Assembly (NCBI GenBank): GCA_010279815.1 | Contig: QEOQ01000256.1 | Span: 33,914-97,913, forward strand | Length of the DNA: 64,000 nucleotides | Source of the DNA: Brachionus plicatilis | Taxonomy: Eukaryota > Rotifera > Eurotatoria > Ploima > Brachionidae | Direction: 5' to 3' | In this document: positions 34,105 to 43,381 of the stretch, in pieces | How the letters are laid out: each line of letters starts with the position of its first letter | Position numbering within the stretch: the stretch's first letter is position 1 | Notes under the pieces: model-generated | What the model saw: the letters and a program-made list of their open reading frames with translations, nothing else | Told to the model about the DNA's origin: nothing | Databases searched by the model: none | Program-made: the position numbers and the translations under genes

Positions 34105-34404
34105 TAGAACGGCAAAATATGCATATGGCCGCGTTCTAAAGAGCTCAGAACGGCAAAATATGCATATGGTCGCGTTCTAAAGAGCTCAGAACGGCAAATT
34201 ATGCATATGGCCGCGTTCTAAAGAGCTCAGAACGGCAAAATATGCATATGGTCGCGTTCTAAAGAGCTCAGAACGGCAAATTATGCATATGGCCGCGTTC
34301 TAAAGAGCTCAGAACGGCAAAATATGCATATGGCCGCGTTCTAAAGAGCTCAGAACGGCAAAATATGCATATGGTCGCGTTCTAAAGAGCTCAGAACGGC
34401 AAAA
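34105..34404. repeat. 41-bp tandem repeat, seven copies, in the aPKC intron
   Basis: Seven complete 41-bp units and 13 bp of an eighth run without gaps. Each unit has AGAACGGC, an ATATGCATATGG core and GCGTTCTAAAGAGCT. The AGAACG and CGTTCT arms face each other round the ATGCAT centre. Two positions vary (AAAAT/AAATT before GCAT, GGCC/GGTC after it), giving the order A B C B C A B. It ends about 390 bp before the kinase exon. Confidence 0.9.
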
Positions 34405-34796
34405 ATTTCAGTAAAACTTAAAAAAAGATTTATGTTAAATCAAAGTTATTGACTTGTACTTTTTAGATTTTTTACTACAAGGAAAAACTTGGACTTGTTT
34501 AAGAAGACTTGTTCATACTTTTTCAATGACAAGTCTAGATTTTTTTTTTGTAGCGTCATCTTTCTATGTAAATTTTCTTTAATTTCAACAACAAGATTGT
34601 CAACAAAAAAAAAGAGCCCCAAAGCTTCCTTTAATTTTCTTATTTAAAATTAACTCTTAATTTATTCTTTTGATTTGATTAAAATTCTTCTCCAAACTTC
34701 CGCTTGCGATTTATCAACAGACTAAGTCTGATTCAAATTCATTATCAGTGTAGACAAATTTTTTTTTTCAATTATCTAAAACATTAATTAAAATAG

Positions 34797-36123
34797 GCTG
34801 GAACCCAACCCGGATCAGTCTGTGAATCACAAGGAGCCTGGGTCGCCATCACCGTCATCGACATTCACATCTCCGTCATTCCTGCACGAAAACCTTCTAA
34901 AAAAATCCCTACCCAACTCAGTCAACCGGCTGTCTCTGAACAACACCAAGCACTCGCCCTTGTCCCACTCGTCCTCTATTGACCAGGCACCCATCAAATA
35001 CACCGAGCTCGAAGTTCAAGACTCGTGCTCGTGCGAGCACCAAGATCAGTCGGCGTCGGGAGCGTCGAGAGCGCGCCACATCTGTCTCGACGACTTCGAA
35101 CTGCTGCGAGTAATTGGCCGCGGCTCCTATGCCAAAGTCTTCCTCGCTGAACACAAGCGCTCTGCTAAAATCTACGCCATGAAAGTGATCAAAAAAGAGT
35201 CGGTCAACGACGACGAAGACATCGACTGGGTGCAGACCGAAAAGCACGTGTTCGAACAAGCCACCAACCACCCGTTCCTAGTCGGCCTCCACTCCTGCTT
35301 CCAGACCGAATCGCGCCTCTTCTTTGTCATCGAGTACTTGAGCGGCGGCGACCTCATGTACCACATGCAGCGACAGCGCCGCCTGCCCGAGGACCATGCC
35401 CGCTTCTACGCGGCCGAAATTTGTCTGGCGCTCGACTTTCTGCACTCGCGCGGCATCATCTACCGAGACCTCAAGCTGGACAACGTGCTGCTGGACTCGG
35501 ACGGCCACGTCAAGCTCACCGACTACGGCATGTGCAAGGAGGGCATGAAGCCGGGCGAGCACACGAGCACGTTCTGCGGCACGCCCAACTACATAGCGCC
35601 CGAGATGCTGCGCGCCGAGAGCTACGACTTCAGCGTGGACTGGTGGGCGCTGGGCGTCCTCTGCTTTGAGATGATGGCCGGTCGCAGTCCCTTCGAAATA
35701 AACGAGAACCCCAGCGAGAACCCCGACCTGAACACCGAGGACCACTTGTTCCAGGTGATACTCGAAAAGCCGATTCGGATACCGCGCAACCTCAGCGCCA
35801 AGGCCAGCTCGCTCTTGAAGGCATTCCTGCAGAAAAACCCCGCCGAACGACTCGGCTCGGCGGCCGGACTCGCCGAAATCCAGCAGCATTTTTTTTTTGC
35901 CGGCGTCGACTGGAAGCTGCTCGAGCAGCGGATGGTGCAGCCGCCGTACAAGCCCCGGCTTAGTGGTGAGCGCGACCTGGCCAATATCGACGAGCTGTTC
36001 ACCAACGAGCCCGTGGTGCTCACCCCCGACTCGCCGGCCACTCTCGCCCGCCTTCAACAAAACGAGTTCGAAGGCTTCGAGTACGTCAACCCGCTCATAC
36101 TGTCCGAAGATTTGTCTGTTTGA
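34797..36123 (+). CDS. aPKC: Atypical protein kinase C, exon with kinase domain and C-tail
   Basis: The second coding exon completes a 693-residue protein (human aPKCs have about 590; the extra length is the Ser-rich linker, residues 253-345). Catalytic marks in whole-protein numbering: glycine loop GRGSYAKV from 359, Lys 381, YRDLKLDN with Asp 476, DYG 494-496 (aPKCs have DYG, not DFG), activation-loop Thr 510 in [10 protein letters not shown] (the PDK1 site), and APE from 519. The aPKC signature [16 protein letters not shown] is present. The C-tail has the turn-motif Thr 661 (VVLTPDSP) and a hydrophobic motif FEGFEY with Glu 680 where other PKCs carry Ser/Thr, again typical of the atypical class. 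It ends in a short LSV. The whole kinase domain lies in one exon, while vertebrate genes are heavily split. Codons are strongly C/G-ending, unlike the neighbouring genes. Confidence 0.96.
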
Positions 36124-36455
36124 AAGTCTATCTACCGGCCATGTCGTGTTTTATACTTTTGAGCCAGCGAGAGTCCAAGCTTTAATTGTTTTAATGGCTT
36201 AATTGCTGTGAGTGCGCTTGTGTGTGTGTGTGCGACAGACAGACAAACAAACAGATAAACAGACAGACAGAGATTATTTATTTAATTCTTTTTTTTTTTT
36301 TTTTGGAACATTCAAAATCAATTGGTATTTTTACGTTTAATTAATTTAAGTGAATATTTAGTAAATATTGAATAGTAAAAATAGCTATTAATTTTTTTTT
36401 TTGTAAAAATTCAATTGAAACGCTTAAAGTCGTTCATTCAAATATTTTATAATTT
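36124..36455 (+). other. aPKC 3' flank
   Basis: Probable 3' UTR. AATAAA lies at about 36469. It contains the simple repeat at 36213-36275. Confidence 0.5.
36213..36275. repeat. GT then CAGA-type microsatellite
   Basis: GTGTGTGTGTGTGCGACAGA continues into CAGA/CAAA tetranucleotide repeats. Confidence 0.85.
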
Positions 36456-36577
36456 TTTTTTTTTACGAATAAATTGTATCCTATTAATGAAATTTTTTTT
36501 TTTTGAAAATAAAAAAATTTGACTAAAAAACTTGAATAAAAAATTTGAATAAAAAACCAATTCAAGCCAGTACAGTC
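36456..36577. repeat. Left copy of a direct repeat flanking 4.7 kb of inserted DNA
   Basis: ACGAATAAATTGTATCCTAT, then TAATGAAATTTTTT up to AACCAATTCAAGCCAGTACA, then TCTAG matches 41228-41333 in the same orientation. Copy 2 lacks about 20 bp of the A-rich middle. Confidence 0.75.
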
Positions 36578-37210
36578 TAGCCGGTTATTGCTAAAACACG
36601 GACCACCCCTTAGAGACCGAAGGAATAATTAAATAAACTTTCTTCAACTGTTTTTATTTTAGGACAAAATTGTATGCTCTTTCACGCACAATTGAGACCT
36701 TAGCTCTTGGATTTTTAGTTTTTGCTGCACAATAAAAAAGAACCAAAAATATTTACTGTTCATTTTTTTTTGGCTAGAACCTAAGGCCCGCCTTCCGGCG
36801 CCCACCACATTTCTAGTGCAACTTTTTGTGTTCTTTCAAGTGCAATTTAGAGCTAAGCTTTCATTCGGACTGCACAACCGTTCAAATGTCAAATATTTAG
36901 GATTTATAGATTTAAGTTTAATAATTTTTTCTTCGACTGAGCATGTCAAAATTAAAAGGGTTGAAAAGAAAATTATTAAACTTTTTACACAAATTAGATT
37001 TACATAGTGCTAGAATCGGCCTCGACTTATGTTAGCTGAGTTCACGAAAAAGTGTGAACTTGACTAATTATTCTTTTTTCGTGATCTCAGCTCACCTGGA
37101 GAGAAAATAAAAAATTATGTGATATTTAAATAATTGAATTAATTAAACATAGTCTTTTTCTTGATTATGATACAAATAAAAATCAAAAATAGTAAAATTA
37201 TAATTTCTTC

Positions 37211-37754
37211 AAATCAAGTTTCTTGGTATTAAATTTGATTCTAAGTTAAACTTTAATATACTGGTAGACGAAATTAAAGAACCCTGCAATAAAAGGCTAA
37301 ATATTATTAAGATATTGTCAAACAAAAAATGGGGTCTTAATCAAAACACACTAAGAAATTTATATAAATCTTTAGTCGGATCAATTTAAGACTATTCATT
37401 TCCTTGCTTAAATTCATTTTCAGAAAATAATATCAAAAAACTACAAGCAATTCAGAATACAGCAGTCAGGTCTATTCTTAAGTTAAAATATGATACTCCC
37501 TCCAACATCGTGCATCATGAGCCTTTTAATAAACTAAAATTACTAACAGTCTCGAATCGACTTTTTGAATTGAGTGAGAGATATGTTGGGACAGGACTGA
37601 GTCATTCTATTCCATTGGTTGTAAGACTGGTGAAGGAATACAAAGAAGGTTTCGAATCAAGATATATTGAATACCCAACTCCATTGTGTAATTGCTACCT
37701 TACTATTTCTTCTTTTTTTCCTGAAAATTGAACTATTTAAACATGTGCCACATG
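37211..37754 (+). pseudogene. LINE A, reverse-transcriptase C-terminus and 3' UTR start
   Basis: It starts KFLGIKFDSKLN-like and runs, with stops, through NKKWGVLIKTH and then the open part HHEPFNKLKLLTVSNRLFEL to ISSFFPEN. It is about 97% like 48943-49500. This is the region after the polymerase of a Jockey/CR1-type LINE. The 3' UTR is interrupted at 37755 by LINE B and resumes at 38934. Confidence 0.75.
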
Positions 37755-38928
37755 TTGTTGTTGTTAATAGTTTATTTAATATTTCAAAAGAAATAAAAGG
37801 CTTTGAGTAATGAAACTCCTTTCGCCATTGGTATTTAAAATTTTAAAAAAGTGTCCATATAAAAAGTTGTGTTGAATTAATTAAATTAATAAAATGACAT
37901 TAGAAGTTGAAAAAGAAATCGGAAATGTTGAAACAGAAAAACAGTTGTCCATTGAAATAACTCATTTGAGACTTTACAAAGGAGGGTTTTAAGTTCAGAA
38001 CTTCTTGAGCTTTCAACAAAAACATCAATATAATCCTGTATGAGTGAAGTAATGAGTGTGTTTTTACATATTAAACTTTTTTTTATGTATTTTTCCAGCA
38101 GAATTCTGAGTCTAGACTCAATTCTATTAACCTTTTGGTCCTCGAGAAGGCCAGAAAGTTGGATAGAAGGCGTGTCATAAGGTAAGTGATAGATTGATTA
38201 AAAACATGTATTTTGAATTACTTGCAGTTTTTGAATGTTTGTCTGGGAGACACGGGATAGGATGAAAAAACTATAGTCTATAATGGAACCTATAAGTGCA
38301 TTATAGACTCCAATTAAGGTTTTTTTATTTAACTTCCACGATCTGTGTGACAAAATTTTAATTAAATTTACGCGATCATGACATCTAGAACGAATGAATT
38401 CAACCTGGGAGTTGAAACAAAGACTTTGGTAAAATTTTATTCCTAGGAAGACTGGGGAGTCAGTGTTGGGTATTTGTTTTCCAAATAGTTTTAGACTTAG
38501 CTTAATGTTTTTTGACGGATTACCAGAGTAAAGAATGTAGCTACATTTTTCTGGAGACATCTTTAGCCTTCATTTTTGTAGCTGCAATTTTTTTTGATAG
38601 TTATTTATAATGTTAGCAATGTTGCCATACTTTTTAAAAATAAAAAAGGTCACCAGGTCACCGGCAAAAAACAAGGAATATGAGTGGTTTTTTTGGTCCT
38701 GCTTGGGGATATCATTAATAAAAATAGTAAAGAGTAAAGGACTAATGACTGCATCCTGGGGAACTCCAGTATCTATGGAACCTGAATCCGAGACAAAGTT
38801 ATTTACTTTCACAAAAAAACTTAGATTTTTTAAAAAGTTAACCACCCACTCCAGAATGTAAAGAGGGGCCCCAATTTTGGTAAGTTTGTAGATTAATCCA
38901 CTGTGCCATACCTTGTCAAACGCCTTAG
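37755..38928 (-). mobile_element. LINE B, 5'-truncated copy inserted in LINE A
   Basis: ACATG lies on both sides (37750-37754, 38929-38933) and once in the uninterrupted LINE A at 49520, so this is a true target duplication. On the minus strand the element begins inside the polymerase (SKAFDKVWHSGLIYKL), goes on through TGVPQDAVISPLLFTIFIND and LFFAGDL, and then LGIKFYQSLCFNSQVEFIRS to SIIDYSFFILSRV. The catalytic box reads FAGD in place of FADD, so this copy is dead. It ends in AATAAACTATTAACAACAAC, an AAC-type simple tail. Confidence 0.85.
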
Positions 38929-38933
38929 ACATG

Positions 38934-39130
38934 TAACAATCTATTCCAATTTATGTCTTTTCAACTTTTATTTTTTTTAGGCTTATTTTCTTTATTTTGA
39001 TTCCTTTTTTTTATCTCATTTTATTAACTTTAATTTTATTTTTATTTTATTTATTTTTTTTTATTTTACTTTTTAACTTATTCTGAAGGAGCTTTAGCTC
39101 GGTACAGAAAACAAATTAATAAATAAAAAT
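38934..39130 (+). repeat. LINE A 3' UTR and tail, right of the nested LINE B
   Basis: From TAACAATCTATTCCAATTTA to TTCTGAAGGAGCTTTAGCTC, then GGTACAG and AAAT-type repeats. It matches 49520-49690 directly. Confidence 0.8.
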
Positions 39131-40149
39131 AAAAATAATAATTATAATTAAATTAAAGTTAAAAAAAAATCAATTAATAAAGAAATAATATAAAAATATT
39201 TATTTGTTAAAATACCCTTTTGACTTATGGAACCGCTAACCCCATTCACCTTTACATTTTTTCTCCGCACCTTTTCCCAAACAAATCTCACACAGCAAGT
39301 CATTATTTGTATTCAAAATTACTTCATTAACTTTAGCATTTGCTTCTTCCGAAACTGGTACACTTTCATAAGATTTTTTCTCCACGATTAAAGCAAGAGC
39401 CTTCAATGGTTCTTTTTTATTTTAAAGATCTGTGCAGCAAAAACTAAAAATCCTAGAGCTAAGGTCTCAATTGTGCGTGAAAGAGCATACAATTTTGTCT
39501 TAAGAAAAAATAAATTAAGAGAAATTTTGACCGAGAGTACTAAAACAAATTTTTATTTATAATGTAAGAATGTAGAGATTTTAATTATCTACAAAACGGT
39601 ATGCCATAAGAATAAATTCCTTGAAATTGAAGAATTCTCCTAAAAATAGATATTTTTAGTTTTTCAGCTATGAGCTTTTAAGAAAAAGAGCTAGGAGATA
39701 ATTTATTTTTTTGCAATAATGCTAAGTCAATTCTCTATTAATAACATATGGTCCGTAAACAGTAACTCAGGATTTTACAAGTTACTACTAGTTTTACAAG
39801 TCAAAAACAAGGTCTAATGGCCCAACTGATACTTGTGCGTAAAAGGTCATCAAATTCTCTACAAAATGGTAGGTGGTCGGAATTTTTTGGATAATTCCAA
39901 ATACCATCCGACCGCGGTCCGTGTTTTAGCATAAGCCCCTTTACCAACCTTCAAAATAAAATAAATGAAACAAAAAAATTAAAAATAAAGTTAAATAACG
40001 TTAAATAAGTTCACCTATTGTGCAAACAATTCTTGTTCTCTGGTTTTCTAAACTATTAGTTCACCTAATTTTTTTGTTCACGTAATGGTGAACCAAAATA
40101 GAATCAGGTGAACAAATTTAATAAAGCTTTTTAATAGAATGCCTTGGTC
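39131..40149. other. Right arm of the large element, then spacer
   Basis: No gene. 39942-40149 contains TTCACCT(A/T)ATT words. The 9-bp word GCCTTGGTC at 40141-40149 is the left target duplication of the next element. Confidence 0.5.
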
Positions 40150-40528
40150 GGGGCTGTGAAGTTCATTTCAATTCGATCGTTTCAATTCAAAAAAATTTGA
40201 ATAACTTTTTTATTATAAGGAATAATTTAGTTCTGTAAAATGCTTAATGTTTAAGCAACTTTGCTTAATCCGAAAATATATATCTGCAAAAACTCTGCTA
40301 AGTAAGTGCACAATTGATTTAAATGCTTTTTAATGGTGTGCAAAATGCATTAAATTGCAGAGTATTTTGCAGACTTATTTTAGTGGATTAAGCAAATTTG
40401 CTTATAATTGGGCATTTTACAGAACTAAATTATCTCTTTTAGTAAGAAAGTTTTATTCCTTATAATAAAAAAGTTATTCAAATTTTTCTGAATTGAAATG
40501 ATCGAATTGAAACCAACTTCACAACCCC
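40150..40528. mobile_element. 379-bp foldback element with exact 9-bp target duplication
   Basis: The ends GGGGCTGTGAAGTT and AACTTCACAACCCC face each other, and the arms continue for about 150 bp (TTTCAATTCGATCGTTTCAA; AATAATTTAGTTCTGTAAAA; GCTTAATCC) around a short centre. GCCTTGGTC flanks both sides (40141-40149, 40529-40537). Nine-bp duplications and long inverted arms are MULE features. No coding sequence is present. Confidence 0.85.
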
Positions 40529-40537
40529 GCCTTGGTC

Positions 40538-41227
40538 TCGAAACTGATTTAAGAATAAACAATTGAAGTTAATATTTTTTTATTTTATTTGAAGGAGCTT
40601 TAGCAATAGCATTTGTTCTGATCAAGTTTATCTGGCAAGTATTACCCTGTCAACTATCCAAAATACTCAAATGCCCTCTCTACTTAAATCTTTGCCTTTA
40701 ATAATAAAAATAAAAATTAAAGAAAATTAAAATTAATTTATCACCCTTCAAGTGATTGACTTTGAGAAACATGGATTCATCTGTTTCGTAAATTTTACCT
40801 AATCTTCCTTACTTTAAATTTGTTGTCCAATATTTTTTTATATCTTATTTTTTAATTTTTATTGGCTTAGAGTTTTTCTATCACCAAAAATCATCATTTT
40901 TCTAAAATTTCTCTTTGAATTCTAAAAAAACTCTCGTGAAATAAAAATACTCAAGTAAATTTAAATAAAAAAATAATTAAAAAATAAAAAAAATTTCGTA
41001 AAGTGTAAATAATGTTTAATGGCGCAGTTACTTTAATATCAAACAGTTGTATAATTTTATCTTTATTCTCTTTTCTCAACCGTTTAGACGAGTTAATAAA
41101 GCTATGATCATGATCCTCTTGGTTTCGTAGCATATTGAAATTCTGATTTTAAGAAGTAATTTTGCTTGCAAAAAGTTATTTTGTTAAATGCAAGTAATTT
41201 TGTTTCATGAAAGTGTTTTTAGAAAAG
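40538..41227. other. No gene seen
   Basis: AT-rich. GAAGGAGCTTTAGC at about 40591 is a short LINE A tail word. Confidence 0.45.
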
Positions 41228-41333
41228 TAAGATTTTTTTTTTACGAATAAATTGTATCCTATTAATGAAATTTTTTTTTTTTAAAATATAAAAAAAATTT
41301 AAACCAATTCAAGCCAGTACAGGCTAGACTGTG
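41228..41333. repeat. Right copy of the direct repeat flanking 4.7 kb
   Basis: Same orientation as 36456-36577, ending AACCAATTCAAGCCAGTACA, then GGCTAG. Confidence 0.75.
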
Positions 41334-41369
41334 CTGAAAAAATTTAAATTTAAATTTTAATCAACAAGT

Positions 41370-41510
41370 TACAGTACAAATTAAAACTAACTTGTACGCA
41401 TTTTGTTCTCCGACTCTTCCTCGACACTTCTTTAACTATTCCAGTGGGGAAAGGAAAAGTCGAGGAAGAGCCGAGAAAAAGAAATGTACAAGTTAGTATC
41501 ATTTTATTTT
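41370..41510. mobile_element. CAGTAC MITE, second copy
   Basis: It begins TACAGTACAAATTAAAACTA and ends with the complementary but decayed GTACAAGTTAGTATCATTTT. Inside, TCTTCCTCGACACTTC and GTCGAGGAAGAG face each other. It belongs with 18346-18467. Confidence 0.7.
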
Positions 41511-41967
41511 AAAATTTCAAAATGTTTATAAAAAAATATCAACACATAAATTTAGAAAAAACCTATTTTACTTATTCCTTTTTACTTTGAATTTTTCGTA
41601 AATTGTTGTAAAAATAGAAATGTACAACAAATTTGAAGGCTTTGGCGTCTTTTGATTAAGTTTATAAAAAAAATCGATTCGTTTTGATTTATTCAATGAT
41701 TTAGATTTTTGTAAATAAAAAAAAATCTATTTAGAAAAAAAAACATCGAGTCTCTAAACCACTAAAGAAACAAAAAGAAACAAAACAATTTTTTTCATTC
41801 AAACCGATTTCTCCAGCCCTATTAAAAGTCAGAAGTCTGTAATTTTCCATTATGCTCGTATTTTTGATTAAAAAAATTGAAAGAATTGAAAAAAACAACA
41901 AAATTTTATAGAAAAAAAGCTACATAATAAAAAAAATCGGAAAAAACTTAAAGAGATTAAATTGTTT
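41511..41967. other. No gene seen
   Basis: AT-rich filler. Confidence 0.5.
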
Positions 41968-42289
41968 CAAAATTGGCATCTTGAAGTTGATGATCAATTC
42001 AAAGAGTTTATCATTAGATATTAATTTATTTAAATAATTTTAATATAACATATGTAATATTTACATTAGTACCCTTAGGCCGTCTGTCCGATCTACTCGT
42101 TAGGGTTTTTTTTTTAATTGTTTATTTATTATTTAAATAGACTTTGAGTAAACTCCTTTAGCTATTATTCATATATTAAAAGAAAGTGAAACAGATATAA
42201 GGTATTACAAAATTGGGTACACAATATTTAAAAAACATATAGTAAAATGGGAATATTAAGAAAGGGAAGCTTCTAGACAATTGAAAAAT

Positions 42290-42800
42290 TTGGCTGTTGT
42301 AAGTCACTGCCGTGGAAATTCATGGACAAAAATTGCTAAGGGAGACTTTTTTTCAGGTTCTCTTGAGCTCTCAACAAAAACATCTTCATAGTCCTTTATG
42401 AGTGATAAAATTAGCTCGTTTTTGAAGAGAAAACAGTTTTTAATATATCTTTCAAAGAGTTTTTAAAACCTGATTTTGATTGTGTCAATTTTTTGATTTT
42501 CAAGAAAAAAAAAGAAGATTTCTGAGGGTGTTTCATATGGGAGGTGATAAATCGCCTTATAGGATATATTTTGGAGTACTTGTAATTTATGAAAATTAGT
42601 ATGTGAAGCTAAACTAAATATGAAGAAGCTGTAATCAATTAAAGACTCTATTAGAGCATTATAAATACTCGATAGAGTTTTTTTATTTAAATTCCAAGAT
42701 TTGTGTGAAAGAATTTTAATTATATTTATCCTGTCTTGACATCTAGATCGAATAAATTGAATATGTGGTTTAAAGAGATGTAATGTTTACATTGTACTTG
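42290..42800 (-). pseudogene. LINE B-like remnant
   Basis: On the minus strand the order matches 38000-38450 of LINE B: the AAGATTTGTGTGAAA... and ATAAATACTCGATAGAG regions, coding for the post-polymerase TLSSIYNALIESLIDYSFFI-like segment. It has stops and frameshifts. Confidence 0.6.
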
Positions 42801-42884
42801 GGAAAAATAATAGTCTATAGCTGGTCACGGTCATATATGATCCGGCAGTGGTCACAATGGTCGACAGTTCCCTTGCTTTCGGTT

Positions 42885-42891
42885 TATAAAA
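42885..42891 (+). promoter_or_regulatory. TATA-like box in a GC-rich patch
   Basis: TTTATAAAAGCGGGG lies in the only GC-rich patch (42800-42910) of the element upstream of KICS2, about 490 bp before its ATG. It could drive KICS2, a transposon transcript, or nothing. Confidence 0.2.
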
Positions 42892-43381
42892 GCGGGGAAA
42901 GATGTGATAAAGAGACATATTTGTAGATATCAATGGAGTAACATTCTATAAATATTAAAAAAATAAAATAATTAAAAAATGTATTTTCTATAACCATTGA
43001 TAAAACCGATTTTTAAATTAAAATTTTTTTAATTCGATTTTTTGTCGAGTTTATTTTGAAATTTTTTATTTCAAAAGTATTTATATCTAGCATTCAAAAT
43101 TAAAAATTAAATTTAAAAATAAATTTCAAATATCAAAATTCCAAATAAGTAATAAAATGAAAAGATCGATCTTTTCTACAAATATTTTTGAAATAAATTT
43201 TTTTTTTATTTCTATATAACATATAAAGCATTTTAAATTAAAATTATTTCAATAAATTCAAAGATTTATTTTAATATCTAATGTTATACTCTTTGAATTG
43301 ATCTTCAACTTCAAGATGCCTCAAAATTGAGATTTTAAAAATCTAATAGATATTTTTAAAATCAAAAGTAAATCAGAAAAA

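Larger units (their letters stand above)
27792..34796 (+). other. aPKC intron, 7.0 kb
   Basis: The donor GTAAGT at 27792 and acceptor AAATAG at 34796 are both phase 2 and join residue 252 (Lys) to [12 protein letters not shown] without a shift. The intron holds a MULE tail, element ends, a possible cassette exon, an AAGTC MITE and a 41-bp tandem repeat. The remainder (27930-29070, 30600-32510, 32630-34100) is AT-rich with no supported feature. Confidence 0.85.
36580..39941. mobile_element. Large element with broken terminal inverted repeats
   Basis: The left end TTATTGCTAAAACACGGACC is mirrored at the right as GGTCCGTGTTTTAGCATAA (39917-39935). A second inverted block of about 68 bp, beginning AGGACAAAATTGTATGCTCT at 36661, is mirrored at 39435-39504. 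Outer-to-inner spacing is 76 bp on the left and about 430 bp on the right, so one arm has lost or gained about 350 bp. Two LINEs sit inside. Terminal C/G-rich words suggest a MULE-like element, but I found no exact target duplication. Confidence 0.6.
41968..43338. mobile_element. 1.37-kb TIR element just upstream of KICS2
   Basis: The left end has GGCATCTTGAAGTTGATGAT, then CAATTCAAAGAGTTTATCAT and TAGATATTAA. The right end, complemented, has GGCATCTTGAAGTTGAAGAT, then CAATTCAAAGAGTATAACAT and TAGATATTAA. A further end lies at 2660-2720. A decayed LINE B segment sits inside. The right end is only 44 bp before the KICS2 start codon. Confidence 0.7.

Noticed and set aside
34105..34404. CRISPR array
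   Set aside because: The 41-bp units are contiguous with no unique spacers, and the DNA is from an animal.
35278..36060. Long antisense frames opposite the aPKC kinase exon
   Set aside because: GC-rich coding DNA with C/G-ending codons leaves the opposite strand open. No motif is seen, and the plus-strand kinase is certain.
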